A DNA stretch of 64,000 nt from Azolla pinnata (GCA_037176905.1 JBBBWG010023223.1:1-64000); one strand, 5' to 3'. Positions 46,774-59,770 are shown, numbered from the stretch's first letter. Made by a program: numbers and translations. The notes: a model not told the origin generated them from the sequence alone.

Positions 46774-49700
46774 CTAGTCTTCTGCTAATCTCCACAGCGT
46801 TTTCTGACAAATGAGCATCTGCTCCTTGTCACTATCAGTTGCTTTCTCAGTCGGGTATCGTTTGCATTTCCATTTGATTGCCTTTCCAAGCAGTGATGCA
46901 TCTTCGATGAAGTTTGGTGCATCCCGCATGATAACATGTCCCTCTGGCCTCAAGATCCGATCCATCTCGAGTAGCACATATTTCATTTCGCACCTGTTTC
47001 AGAAAAGAAAAAAAAATACTTCAGGGACAAAAAACACAATCCAGTTTATGTTCCCAGCAGTAGAACTATTCAAATGATGTTCCATTAGCATGCTCCAAAA
47101 TGTGTGAATGTTCTACTTCTTGTTAGTGTACTTGTCATTACCATATTTGGACCTGAGAACCTTGCCTAAAATACTTAGGTTACCTAAAAATTTTCATCGG
47201 TCATTCAGTATCTTCAACAGAGATATTAGCTGAAACTGCTGGTTTTCAACTTTCATTCAGTATCTTCTGCTTTAAGTATTGGACAAATGCTAAAAAGTTT
47301 CAGCTTTCATCCAATGCACTACATTTTTTGCCTAAAGAAAATGCAACATTTTGGTCTTCATCAGACCAGTGTTAACTTAAACTTTAGGCTTCCACTGTCT
47401 TTGCATCTCAGAAAATAAAACAAGTGAATCTAAATCCAGCGGGTTAAATCAAGAGAGGAACCTGTGACTCTCAGCAGTGAAAAATCCACTCAGATGCAGC
47501 AGGTCGTAAGTCCTTGGGTAAGTGGAAAATGCTTCACACCTGAAAATATTAGGGACACAATCTCAAACTACACATTTTTCGCACATTGCGAGTTTCGACC
47601 ATTGTCATTTGATACAGTGATGAGAAGAACAGATAAGAGAACCAACCAGTCATTCACAGTCCCGATCAAGCCGCGGTCATAAATGACACCGAGAGAATTA
47701 GCCGCATATGATGACACAACATTCATCACCCAAACAGGATCATGAATCAATGCAGATGCAAAGCCTCCATACTTTGTATTCATATCCATCACATTTCTGA
47801 TCTTGTTGGTCCCTAAGTCTGGTAGCAGAGTCTTATAGTATTTGACAATATCTTTCCATGCTCGTGTATCCTTTCTGAAGTCGCTCTCGCTGCCTCCTGA
47901 AAATAGTTTCACTCTTTCCGGAGCTTCTTCCAGACGAGCTGGCCATTTTGATACCTGCCCGACTCCAAGTCTCTGAAAACCTGGGTTCCGTTTTACGATG
48001 CAAGGCCGGATTGGTACATACCTGAGAACAAGCATTTTTGTAAAATATACTGTCTCAGGGAACATAAGCTTGTCAAGCCATTACTGGTAATGAACTGGAA
48101 GAAATGAAAAAGAGCTAAAGGTTGTCGCTATACAGGCTCTTGCTGAACTTTTTAAACAGCGATGTGATCAAAGAGAATTTGAGCTTTTTAAAAAACAAAG
48201 AAAAATGCTCAAAAACTTTGATTCGATTACCAGGAGGCATCTGGATCAATGCTATCATCGCAGAGAGGTGGAACAGTATCTTGCTCGCGGCTATCGTAGC
48301 AGCTGCCATCCAATGCCTTCTGCCAGACTGCGATTTCGCCTTTCATCGCATATTGGGTGTAGCACATCCGCGACAGGAGGTCTTGAAGCTTATGGAGATC
48401 GGATCTTTCCTTTTCCTCCGTGGTATCCCAGCCTCGCCAATGTTGCTCATAATTTATTGGAGGGCCTGATAGCACCCAGAAACCTCCAGGACGAATAACT
48501 CGGTCTATTTCAAGGAGATTCACACCACCTGCCCATTTTCAAGTAGAAACAAAAAGAAAGACTGTTTAACTCTCCCAAACTCCATATACATTTGAACTGC
48601 ATACATAGTTGGCAGTTCACACATCTTATAAGATATCAACTAGAAGTCCAGAGCTGCAAGTCCAGAGCTCCTTTTTCTGTCGTTTCGGGCTCTAATTCCT
48701 TTGATTCTTTTTGTATTGTTGTGTAAAGGAACTGAAGTACTTCAACTAGAAGATGGTATCAAGAACTCACCATGGTCGGTCCAAGGGATCAGACATCGAG
48801 AACAATGAACCATATCGAAAGCATTAGCTGGATACGATAATCGTTGAGTGGCAATCACCCCCAACATGGCAGGTATTCCTCTTTCGAGAGCAAACTGCAC
48901 TTGGGCTTCGTGATTGTCTCGAGGAGCCAGAGACATGGTCAATATCCCTCGATCCAAGAGATATCCCCCCCAGCTGGCCACCTGAAAACCAGAGTAAGAT
49001 TTTCAACATTGAGCCAGAAGAACAGACTGCTTTATATTATGTTGTGAAGTGGAACTGACCCCACAGCCTGTGTCGAGTGCTGTCCGAACGCTTCCATCTT
49101 TCATTCCAGGAATAAGCTCTTCCATATGGTCTAGATATTCACCCACACCCTTGGGGAACATTGTGCCTCCACCAGGAAAGAGGAATTTCTCCCCTTCCTT
49201 CTGCATCCATCTTTGGTTTGCCTTGATATCAGTAATCCAATCATAAGGTACATTTCTGCAAACCACCGCAGGCCCAGGTTTCAATTTTGGTAGAGTCTAC
49301 ATGAAAGCTCACAGATGCAAAGGTAGTAAAACAGCTTCACTCTGGTTCTGCTTCAAATTCATGTCCTTTCGTGGGTTATGCGTCCTTTAGGCCCATGTCA
49401 GGAGCATACACACTCATACATTATAGAAGTCATTTTTTTGTCAAAGATAGGTTCATTAGATCGAAGCCAGCCATTTGAAGTTTGAACAAATAGGGGGGAT
49501 AACCCTACATAAACTAGTTATACCCAAGATCTGCCAGCAGATTATAACTCTAATTACGGAGAAAAAGGCTCAAAACTTGGCATAGAACTTTGTGGTTTAT
49601 TAAATCAGGGGTATCCAAACTGCAGCCTAGATGACTCCTACAAAGGAATGAATACAGATCTATGTAAAATGGACTACATTGTATCCAGACTGTGATCTGC

Positions 49701-50805
49701 ATGACCCCGTTTTAAAGATATAGCTACCTAAACCCAAATTACATGCTAAGCTTTGATGATTTTTCTTCTTGATGGGAAGCAATCCACAAGCTGCCAATCT
49801 CAGACCTTTATTTTGTTGTATACATAAGCCCAAGCCAAAGGCAAACTCACCTGTACCAACATTCATCCCGACTGCGAGGCCATCGGACAGGCACTTTGTA
49901 GCCATTCGGTGGAGGGACTAAGCACTCAATTCTCTCTGACGGGGGAGGGCAGTGACGCTCCCGAAACGCCATCCGATTCCGATCGTATTTGCCCCATCTC
50001 TGGATTAACATTAGAGAAGAGAAGCTTATAAGCAAGCAATCATCTAACCAGGTATAGCTACCCCTACCCTTAGACAACATCTAGCAATGGGATCAAGAAT
50101 TTGAAGACTTGAGGATCTTCCTCCATGCCCTCGTTCGAGGTTTCCAATCGGTCTCAAAGGAAACCATAACTCATTGTGTCAAACACTCTAAACTTAAAAC
50201 TGTTTCTTAATCCCATTCTGATCTCATAGCACTGAGGGTAAGGCATGGCCCAGTAGTGTATCAAATTTCAGCGACTGCGTTGGAAAACATATACAATCTG
50301 ATGATTTGCAGAGGGTCTGACACCATAGATCTTTATATGCACCATGAGATCTTTGGGATCGCATGGAAGGATCCTGCTCAGATAAGGTGTTTTCACAATG
50401 TTCAGCATCCGAGCATGGTAATGAAAGAAAGAACTGGCAGCCGTGATCTCGTTGCCCCATCATGGTTACTTTGACACAGACACCATAGGATGAATGCATG
50501 AATGCAAGAGATAAGATGTGATCGGGACGCCATACCGCTGGATCTGTGCAAGGTGTATAGTCTTGAAGAGAAATGTTGCAGGCTTTGAACTCGGTCAGTT
50601 GAAGGCGGGGCCTGCAGTCCGATCCTGCGCCGGATTCTGCGGCCTTCGATTGGAGATTCCCGGATCCGAGATCCTTGTCGGAGCAGAAGATGCTCCCGAG
50701 ATAGAAGAAGAGGGAGCAGAGGGAGAAGACGACGAGAGCCTGAGGGAGATTCTTGGAGAGCTTGTTGTGGTCGGAGGAGGCGAGCTTTCCTTCCTTCTCT
50801 TTCAT
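46774..50805 (-). CDS. QUASIMODO-like Golgi methyltransferase (PMT family)
   Basis: Eight exons on the minus strand (50536-50805, 49851-49999, 49060-49255, 48771-48981, 48231-48528, 47647-48021, 47462-47539, 46774-46993) give 598 residues. It is a type II membrane protein: a short basic cytosolic end, one transmembrane helix (about 24-42, [18 protein letters not shown]), then a lumenal putative methyltransferase domain (formerly DUF248). Visible motifs are ERHCPPP, YPFPGG-like FLFPGGGT, the SAM loop [58 protein letters not shown] and [14 protein letters not shown]. Relatives such as QUA2 act in methylation or synthesis of homogalacturonan. Met 50853 is also in frame, but 50805 (MKEKEGK) fits the family start. 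Confidence 0.95.
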
Positions 50806-51126
50806 GGTGGGGTGAATGGAAGAGCAGAAAGCGAGGGCACAGGGATGGCACAAGGAAGGGGAGGGATTCAGGAAGTAGATCTAGCGAAAGAGCAGAATGT
50901 GAAGGAGGAGGGGATCAAGCAATGGCCCTATGCACATGGTGTGAGCCTCTGCTTTGGAGGGGGAGGAGGACGGTAGATGCGCATATATATAGCAGCGCGT
51001 GGTGAGCAGCAGGAGCTGCATGACGTTGACTTGCAGTAACTGTGGAAGAAGAGAAGGTACTTCCCCGTAGAAGAGAAACAGACAGACAGACAGAGAGAGC
51101 GCGCGCGCGAGAGAGAGAGATGGACC
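50806..51126. other. Methyltransferase leader/promoter with GA tract
   Basis: Immediately upstream of the minus-strand methyltransferase start lies GC-richer sequence, then CAGACAGACAGA and GAGA/GCGC tracts at about 51078-51120. These would lie in its promoter, reading CT on the coding strand. Confidence 0.4.
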
Positions 51127-51910
51127 CACGAAGAAGAATACGTATGCGTGTACGTATGTACGGCGTATCCGTACATTGGAATGCGCGTATGGCTGCGTGC
51201 GCCGTATTCGTATGTGCATGCACTGCATGTCGGTTCGTATCTACATGTCTGTATGGCATGCGTGGGTATGCATGTATGTATGTGTGGGGCGCGTGTGCAT
51301 GCATGCATGTCGGCTCGGATCTACATGTATGTATGGCATGCGTGGGTATGCATGTATGTATGTGTGGGCGCATGCATGTCGGTCCGTATCTACATGTATG
51401 TATTGCATGTATGTATGGGTGCCGTGTCTACATGTATGTATTGCATGTGGGTATGCATGTAGGTATGGGTGCGTCTGCATGCATGCATGTCGGTTCGTAT
51501 CTACATGCATGTATGGCATGTGGGTATGCATGTATGTATGCGTGGCTGCGCTGGCATGCATGCTCGTATCTACCATGTATGTATTGCATGTGGGTATGCA
51601 TGTGGTGTACACATGCAAGCATGCTAATGCCCCTATGTGTGCATGCATCATCCTATGCTTGCATTGTGGTATACACATGCAAGCATGTTAATGCTTATGT
51701 GTGCATGCATGTATGCATATGCGCACGCTCGCATGTTACACATACGCTTACATATGTATGTATGCATGCATGCATCTGTGCACGCATGCATGTCAGCGTG
51801 CGTGTGTATGTGTGTGTGTGTGTGTGTGCAGGTGCATATATATGTATGTGCATGTATGCATCGCATGGATGTGTGCACGCACGCATGCATGCATGCATGT
51901 CGCATCATGT
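51127..51910. repeat. ATGT/GCAT compound array
   Basis: Interrupted ATGTATGCATG repeats. A unit of about 60-80 bp containing GCATGTCGGTTCGTATCTAC and GGCATGCGTGGGTATGCATG recurs five or six times in the left half. A second phrase, ACACATGCAAGCATG(T/C)TAATG, occurs twice at about 51608 and 51672. ORFs of up to 323 codons here are repeat artefacts. Confidence 0.85.
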
Positions 51911-52080
51911 ATGGATCCCATGTGCTCGAGCCTGCTGTTTGTCAATATCGGTAGTATGTCGCATTCGCGCTTCATCTCGAAAGTCGGTTGCTTCGCAGAT
52001 GCATGGGGTGTAAAGGTGGGGAGAAAGTGGTGGGGGATCGATCAGCTGGCTCCAGCTGCGGCCGACACTCTTTGTCCCAA

Positions 52081-52120
52081 CCCTAAACCCTAACCCTAAC
52101 CCTAAACCCTAAACCCTAAA
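52081..52120 (-). repeat. Mixed CCCTAAA/CCCTAA telomere-like tract
   Basis: Four CCCTAAA heptamers and two CCCTAA hexamers lie in tandem, so plant-type and vertebrate-type telomere units mix inside one 40-bp block. Confidence 0.9.
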
Positions 52121-53941
52121 GTGTGCCCATGCTTCATGGATCTGCGCAGAAGAATCCATAGAATAAGCCCCCAGCAATCTGCTGCCGACGATCGATTGCT
52201 AGATGCAGCATCGCCATTCGTAATGTTGCTTCAATCTGAAGCCCATAACTCCCTCGAATGCATTTGTAGATACCTCATGGACATGGCCATCAACACCATA
52301 ATCACCATCATCATCATCACCATCATCATCGTCATCATTTTCAGGCATGCCCATATCAAAGTACGTATATATATCTAGAGCTGGACCCAGCTGCTGTTTC
52401 GCAGAAGGGCCGTGATAGAGCTGAAGCGGCAGATTGCATCTGAACTAAACTGAACAGACAAGCTTTTCCTCGCCATCGATCCCAACCGATCCGATCCGAT
52501 GCGATGAGCACACAATCGGTTGCCGCTGACCAAGTCTATGATCGCATCCAACTCCGACTTTTTATGCCCGTGGTGAAAAGTCAACCATGCAATGATCAGG
52601 CATGCCAATAGAGATTCTAGTTGCCAAAGAGCTTTTACTTGTTGACTTTAACAAGCAAACTGTGATGCGGTTCATAATCACCATCATCAATCTGCTGAGA
52701 CAACATAATGGATCAGAATACATGAAAATTTGTGCTTGCAATTTCTCAAAGACCGATGCAGCTAACAATTGATCGACTGCGTAGGAAGCGCCGATCAATA
52801 TACCAACCTTTTGACCTTTCTTCTTCTTCTTCTTCTTCTGAAAACTTCTTGTTGCTTGATCATCTCTGCTTGATACCTCCTCAAGTCTCTGCATCTACAT
52901 CTGTGTATACGGGAGCAATTTTCGCACCCATTGAACACGGATAGACAGAGAGAAAGATCTAACTGGCAAAGGGAGTCCTAACGTGTCCTAAAGACAAGGC
53001 GTAAAACATGATCAGAAGTCAATACAACAGAAAATTAAAAAAAGACCGAAAACTGGCTAAGAAATCGAGAATCTTGTTTGACCCCACCCATGGAAATTAA
53101 AAAATCCAACCCTTTCATTACTTGTAAGAGCCACCCACACTAACTACAAACAAATGCCAAGCTCATAACTTTGACATCGATGCCTTAATTCAATTGAGCG
53201 AGCAAAGCCAGCGATTTCCATGCGAGATGCAGATCGCAATTTTCGAGAATTGGAGCGATTTTTACGCGGCTTTCACCAGATGGGTTTGCAGCAAAAAATG
53301 CAGCAAGCAAGAGATTCTCATACGGAATCCGATCCATGATTTCAGCATATTGCAGAAAAACAAAAAACAAAAATTGCAGCACGTTTCAAAAAGGGGTGTT
53401 TGGACTCCGAATTTCTTATGATGCTGCAATGTGATTCTAACAAATTTCAACGGTTTATCTCCTTCTCAGCAATGGAATATGTATAATACAGCAATCAGAT
53501 ACTGATTCGTGGCAATTCAAGCCAGATCTGTGCACGATTTATCGGCGAAGAATCACAAAGTCTTCACCCACTGCACCTAAGACATAGCCAGCAAGTTTCA
53601 GAAATGTTGGATACTGCGCCGAATTACTTATGAAGTTCGGTACATGATTCATATCGATTTCAACAGTTCACTTCCTTCTCGACACCGAAAATATTGCATA
53701 ATATGGCAATCAGATAGAGATTCATGGCAACTCAAGTCAGATCTGTGCAGGGTTTTCTGGTGAAGAATCAGGTTGTAAAATCCAGCAGCAATGATTGGAT
53801 GTGGTACATGACAACTTGTTCTCCTACGCATCGACGGAGGACAGTCCAGGAGCTGTTGTGTTTGGCCCCAAAGCATCTCTCTCTATGGCTATGGAGCTTC
53901 GGATACGATCTCATGCAACAGACTCCGAGAGGAAAAACATT
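52121..53941. repeat. Spacer with ATC and TTC triplets and a diverged duplication
   Basis: CATCAT triplets lie at about 52300-52340 and CTT triplets at about 52820-52840. A block of about 100 bp at 53462-53560 (CAATCAGATA, then GGCAATTCAAGCCAGATCTG) recurs diverged at 53674-53775 (GGCAACTCAAGTCAGATCTG). No gene is supported; the right end is the 3' flank of the bZIP gene. Confidence 0.5.
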
Positions 53942-56729
53942 TCACATCTTGTTCTCGTGGGGTCGGGCTACCCAGAGAGAGCTGAGAGCACGGAGACGTG
54001 AAAAGTAGTCTCCGATCGCAAGCAAGCTTCTTGCTGCTTGATGGACTGTCAGAATGCGGTTGAGCTGATGCAGCATCTGTTGACGGAGATTGTCGGCCTG
54101 CATGCACATGTTTTAGAAATAAAATCAGCAAAGAGAGCTCGCTCTACCGGTGGAATTTTCTGTTACTGTTATGTTCCTTGTGGGGTATTCACCAAAATTC
54201 TCCAGAAAGTTTTCAAAACTGCCAGAAATGCCTGAAGTGATGGTGAAATTTTGTGTATTGTGGATGAGGACATTGCATCATGCTAGTTCCAGATAAACTT
54301 GGGGAATGTTCTGATAAAATACCCACCAAGATCACTGGATTGTGCCTGCCAAAATTTCACAATCAATGCTTGTTTACTAAACAAAATGTTCTGACCTGCC
54401 AAATGAAATTCTCTAATGTGCCCAGTTTCCCCACAGCCAAGACAATGTGTCCCATGTGATCTGTGATATCAGATGCTGCTGGAAAGCTGGCACATAGGAT
54501 GTTGGAGAGATTCTCTTGCAAAGCTTCCATGCCTTGGGACAGCGCATCTTCGGCCTGCTGCGAGCACTGCTGTAGATTGCAGATTGCCATCACTTGCTGC
54601 TCGGAGAGTGGCTCGACTTGGGGGATCAAAGTCTGCATAGAAGGAATTCACACAAGCACCTGAGAAAGGGCAGAAAGTGAACTTGCATCTTTTTCTTTGC
54701 CAGATTGCTTATGTTTCTGTAGAGCTTGGAAAGTATAATTCAGCAATCTATGAGCAGAAACTGCTGTAGAAATCAAAAGGAATGCAGCAAAGAAGGAAGC
54801 AACCCGCAATGTATTTTATGCGACGGTAAAACTTAAGAGACCATGNNNNNNNNNNNNNNNNNNNNNNNNNNNNNNNNNNNNNNNNNNNNNNNNNNNNNNN
54901 NNNNNNNNNNNNNNNNNNNNNNNNNNNNNNNNNNNNNNNNNNNNNGAAGCAACCCGCAATGTATTTTATGCGACGGTAAAACTTAAGAGACCATGAAAAC
55001 AGATTGCTTATGTTTCTGTAGTGCTTGGAAAGTAGAATTCAGCAATCTATGAGCAGAAACTGCTGTGGAAATCAAAAGGAATGCAGCAAAGAAGGAAGCA
55101 ACCCGCAATGTATTTTATGCGACGGTAAAACTTAAGAGACCATGAAAACAGATTGCTTATGTTTCTGTAGTGCTTGGAAAGTATAATTCAGCAATCTATG
55201 AGCAGAAACTGCTGTGGAAATCAAAAGGAATGCAGCGAAAAAGGAAGCAACCCGCAATGTATTTTATGCGACGGTAAAACTTAAGAGACCATGAAAACAG
55301 ATTGCTTAGGTTTCTGTAGTGCTTGAAAAGTATAATTCAGCAAACTATGAGCAGAAACTGCTGTGGAAATCAAAAGGAATGCAACGAAAAAGGAAGCAAC
55401 CCGCAATGTATTTTATGCGACGGTAAAACTTAAGAGACCATGAAAACAGATTGCTTATGTTTCTGTAGTACTTGGACAGAGCATGACATTGATGCATGTA
55501 CCTTGAGCAGATCGGATGGTCGGAAACCACCCATCCACATTAAGCAACGTTCTGCTGGTGTCTTCCACATCCCCGAAACAATGTGGAAGACATCAGCTTT
55601 GACGGCGCTGCTTTTGAGCTGGAACAGCTCATCGTAAAGAGATGTGCCATTCTCCACAAGCGCGCGGAGATCGACACTGGATGTGTGAGTTTCCAGCGCA
55701 GATCGGAGCTTGGAAAGATGCCGATTTTGTTGTTCGACCCAGCGCGTGTAATCCAGATTGAACGCCGCGATAGCTGCGAAATATAGCACCATAATGAATT
55801 CAAATACTTCAACATACAGTGTAGCGAGTATCGCAGCATGTAGGTAAGCCAAGAATCGTTCTGCCATAAAGTTCATAGCTTGGGTGCAATGATATGCAAC
55901 CAAAAGCTCTCAATGCTTGCTTGCCCTGGGCACCAACGTACCTGGATGGCTTTCATCTTCCGTCGCGGAGACATTTGGAAGCGCCCCCTTATGATAAATA
56001 ACAGAAGTTTGTGAGCACATGTCAGAAGGTAACAAGCTAAAACATCGGTAGAACAAGTTAAAACCTGTTGTTTCAAGTGATGGAGTTCTTGTTCGAGCTG
56101 ATTGAGCTTTACACGACTTATTTCCAGTTGTTGGACATAGGCCTACAAATGGCAATATCTTCTATATCAGAAAAAGGCTAGAAGCCATGGCCACAAACCA
56201 TCATGGGAAAGAACTGAGAAAGAGTAAAAGGAAGATTGCCTTTTTCCTTAATCGGCTTTTGCGGGCAGCTTCGCGGTTTTGAGCAAGCCGTCGAAAAACC
56301 TTTCGATATCAACCGCAGCGAAGGTGAACATCTCTAATGAAACAATAAATTTCTAACAGAAACCTGCTCCTTGGAAAAGTATTACCTTAGAAGAGTTCCT
56401 CATCTTGGCATGGTCATGCCGTGAAGGACCAGATGCTTGTTGCATATCAGCCTTACCAATTTTCTGCATTTCGAGCAAGTTGTAAGCGATACATGAACCC
56501 AAACATTTGGCAGAGCTTAAGTTAAGCATAGAGAGGAAGAGAGACTCACTTCAGTCTCTGAAGCATTAGAGTCTCTAACATCAGAAAATGTTAGAGACTC
56601 CCTGCCCACATTTGAAGGTAATGCCATGGTGAGAAGTGAAATCTTGACATCTTTTCGGTGTGAGTTTTCAGACTGATTGTTCTCTTCATAGACTATCCTT
56701 GACACAGATGCAACACCTAAATGCATCAT
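53942..56729 (-). CDS. TGA: TGA-type bZIP transcription factor with DOG1 domain
   Basis: Eight exons on the minus strand (56550-56729, 56386-56463, 56240-56299, 56065-56142, 55942-55987, 55502-55773, 54396-54632, 53942-54097) give 368 residues. The basic region RRLAQNREAARKSRLRKK (89-106) keeps the N-x7-R DNA contacts. A zipper follows (AYVQQLEISRVKLNQLEQEL), then the DOG1 domain (AAFNLDYTRWVEQQ, MWKTPAERCLMWMGGFR, QQAEDALSQGMEAL, KLGTLENF and DYFSRLRALSSLW). It binds TGACG/as-1 elements as a dimer; relatives work with NPR1 in defence and in detoxification. The intron between basic region and zipper has a GC donor (AAG|GCAATC, 56239-56238). The start follows an in-frame TAA by one codon. Confidence 0.95.
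54700..55470. repeat. 149-bp tandem repeat in a bZIP intron
   Basis: A unit with GAAGCAACCCGCAATGTATT and CAGATTGCTTATGTTTCTGT starts at 54796, 54946, 55095, 55244 and 55393. The period is 149 bp where it can be measured, and copies differ by a few bases only. It fills the intron between the two large DOG1 exons (54633-55501). The gap lies inside the array, so the copy number is unknown. Confidence 0.95.
54846..54945. other. Assembly gap (100 N)
   Basis: Exactly 100 N, a conventional placeholder length. The flanks are both units of the 149-bp repeat, so the gap reflects an array that the assembler could not span. The true size is unknown. Confidence 0.99.
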
Positions 56730-58222
56730 CGATTACATTTTGCTCATCAGAGTTTTGTTCTGAAACCTACATGCAAATCGGGTCAGAGACAGTTGAGCTT
56801 ATGTAAAAGAAATACCAGTTCACCCTAGATGTATGTATGCCTGAAATACTTTGAGTCAAGCTCAAGGAGAATGGCATCCAGACGATGTAAAATCTGTATC
56901 GTCAGCTCCTTGAGCTGACAAAAAAGGATCAAATTTTACAGGATACAGATTGAAGCCAAATTACAATGCGGCCACCTTTTTCCATCCTTTTAGGATACAG
57001 ACCAAATGACAATGTGGTAAGATTTACTGCAAGATTATTGTTTTGAAGCCTGTAATTCTATCCTTCATCCTTACTGTACAATGGAAACCCGACCACAATG
57101 TGGTAAGCTTTTGCTGCGTGATTCTTGCTATGAAACCCACATGCGGATGAATCGGGGGCCAGAATTACCACAAAAATTAACCCCAGGTGTATGCATGTGC
57201 CCACCACGCCATAGCTTAAAATCATGGACAAGAAGGATTGTGTACCCAGATGATGCTAAGAAACGATCAAGCAGCTACCGTTGTTTGTTCTCAGGTATGC
57301 CGACCTAAAGCATAAACTGACGCGGAGGAAGAAGAAAACAAAGAACACTGAGATGAAGATTTTTTTTTTCCCCTTACCTTCCATGGGTGAGAATTGAAGC
57401 TGAGTTGTGTCATACTTCCAGAAATGGAGCCTCAAGCTTTTGAAATTACTGACAGGTAGCAGGGCAGGCAGAGTCTTCGAGAGGAGGGAAAATGGAATCC
57501 AATACATAGGATAAAGCAAGAAAGCAAATGATGGCAGCAAAAATTCAAAAAAAAAACGCCCACAAAATGTTAGAAATCGCAGAAAAGTAACCAGAAACAA
57601 TTGTAAATCCCAATCAAAACAAATCTATAATGGACAGCAAATTGGAGAATGGAGAAAAAGGAAGGCTGCAAATTTTTTCTTTTGAATTGCAGGATGACAA
57701 AAATAAACTAACTGGAAGTTGAAATCTGAATTTGGGGTTGATTAAATAACAATGAAATTGTTTTCTTCTAGCTGAAAATACAGGATAAAAAAGATACCCA
57801 ATAATCGAAATGGAATCATATACATATATGATACATAAAATCAGTAAAGAATGGCAGAATGAGAAACCAAACGCCCGGAAAAAAGCTATAAATTGCGAGA
57901 AATAGCTAGACATAATTTATACATCCCAATAAAACAAATAGATAATGGGTACTAGTTGAATGGGGGGGAAAAAGAAAAAAGGCAGATATTTGCAAACTCA
58001 ACCAAAAAACAAAAGGAAAGAAATTTTAGCCCAAATTGAGACGGAGGGTTAATTAACCAGAGAATCAAATTGCTTTCTTCTAACAGAACACAATTCTTAT
58101 GGTTTGAAGTTTGAACCTACACTTTCTATTTCAAAAATTCAAAAAAAAAAAACTCTCTGCACAGGCAAATTCTATAATGATAATCTGATTTTACATCATG
58201 CTGTGAAAAAAACCAAACTGCA
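56730..58222. other. bZIP upstream region
   Basis: Presumed promoter and 5' UTR of the minus-strand bZIP gene, possibly with a leader intron. Phrases with ACAATGTGGTAAG recur diverged near 57010 and 57093. No domain-bearing ORF. Confidence 0.4.
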
Positions 58223-58355
58223 TCCTATGCGTGGTATTCTTCGCAATAAATCCAGCCTAGGATCTCCTACGCATGGTATTCTTCCCCGATAAATTCCAGC
58301 CTAGGATTTCCTATGCATGGTATTCTTCCCAATAAATTCCAGCCTAGGTAGGATC
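58223..58355. repeat. Three copies of a 43-44-bp tandem repeat
   Basis: Units of the form CCTAYGCRTGGTATTCTTC, then AATAAATYCCAGCCTAGGAT, repeat three times with few differences. The first starts near 58225. The last copy has a short extra duplication (CCTAGGTAGGATC). Confidence 0.85.
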
Positions 58356-59110
58356 TCATTGCAATCCGTGTATCCAATCAATCACATTCACGTACCCATA
58401 ACAATATTCATTCAGCGTGGACGCATTGTGGCATTGACCCACCACCTAGATTGATTCATCTTGTCCTAAACTGAGCGCTCACCTTTCAAAAGCTCGGGGG
58501 TGTGATGAAGCATCTGTATATGTTTTGGACTTGTATTCTCCCTGAACAAGAAAAACACCACTTTTTTCAAAATGCTGTTAAGTAGCTTATCTTTGGAACG
58601 GAAGCAGATGGGCTTCGCTTAATCGAGACGACAATGTCATCGAACATCAAGCTATCGGATGTTCTCGAGCGAACTAGATCAAACTGGTGTCAGTGTGTGC
58701 TTGGTGGGAGAGCGAAAAAATTGCGGGGTTGAAGTGTCTTGAATGAAGCGAAAGTTGGCCGAAACTTGCAAATAGGAAGCCTCATGTACACATTGGTTTG
58801 TAGCAAAAACTTGAATCCCCGACGAGTACACAGTTTTGCGAGTGCTTTTAAGAACTGGCAAAATTTCATCAATCTTCGGAGCCATAATATCGGCTCGAGA
58901 AGAAGACGTTAATATATCCATCTTTCTTTCTTTCTGTGGACAACGACGAAGAGTGTAACTAACTGCTCCTTTTTGCTGGGCATGAGTTTGAGCAGCATTC
59001 ATCGTCGTCCATGGATTGGGTGCATTCATATGTAAATAAATGCTATATTCTTTGAGAGGTCAAGTTTTCTGCACCTTTTTCTTCAATAAAAGTTTTCCAG
59101 ATCTGATCGA
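58356..59110. other. Intergenic with one unassigned minus ORF
   Basis: A minus-strand ORF of 116 codons (58679-59029) has mixed composition and a plausible Met, but no recognisable domain and no clear gene context. I leave it unassigned. Confidence 0.35.
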
Positions 59111-59114
59111 GAGA

Positions 59115-59516
59115 AATTAGGGTTTAGGGTTTAGGGCTTTCTTCCCCCTGGCCTTTTTGTCTTGCTACTCGGTAATGGTCGACGAGCTCATAAAATTGGC
59201 GTGGGCGTTTTTTTATGCTGTTAGAGTGAGTTAAAGCATGGATGGATGGAGAGCCATGGTTCTTCAGTTTAGGGTTTAGGGTTTAAGGCTTGTGGTTTAA
59301 TGTCGAGGGTTTAGCATTAAGGGTTTAGGGTTTAAGGTTTAAGTAAGGATCGAGGTTTACTTTTCGATAATATTTGGCAAGCTATATCCGTCTTGGGCTA
59401 TAACAGTTAACATGGAATATAAGTGGAATTTCATATTCAAACCAATGATGTGAGCTGCGGCATGTATTGAAATCTAGATGTGATCATGTTCATGTAATGT
59501 TTAGGGTTTAGGGTTA
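59115..59516 (+). repeat. Scattered TTTAGGG repeats and decayed variants
   Basis: Three clusters of TTTAGGG lie at 59115-59136, about 59269-59342 and about 59499-59516. The middle one is full of variants (TTTAAGG, GTGGTTTAA, GAGGGTTTAG), as expected for an old interstitial tract eroding by point mutation. Confidence 0.85.
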
Positions 59517-59555
59517 GATTCATTTTCCTGACAATGTTAGATTCTCTCCACAGCG

Positions 59556-59734
59556 ACTCCTCCTCCTCCTCCTCTTCTTCTTCTTCTTCTTCTTCAACTG
59601 CTGCTGATGCTGCTGATGCTGCTGCTTCACTAGTATATATACAGACAAACTGTTGATCATTTTGTCGGACCCCTCAGAAGGGTGTCGTGTAGCAACGCTT
59701 GGGCAGGGCATTCAACACGCGGAAAAAAGAAAAT

Positions 59735-59770
<36 letters not shown>

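Noticed and set aside
50805-50853. Upstream in-frame Met of the methyltransferase
   Set aside because: Residues before MKEKEGK are unlike the family's short basic cytosolic end; the later Met fits better.
51042-52013. 323-codon plus-strand ORF
   Set aside because: It runs through the ATGT/GCAT array and has no domain.
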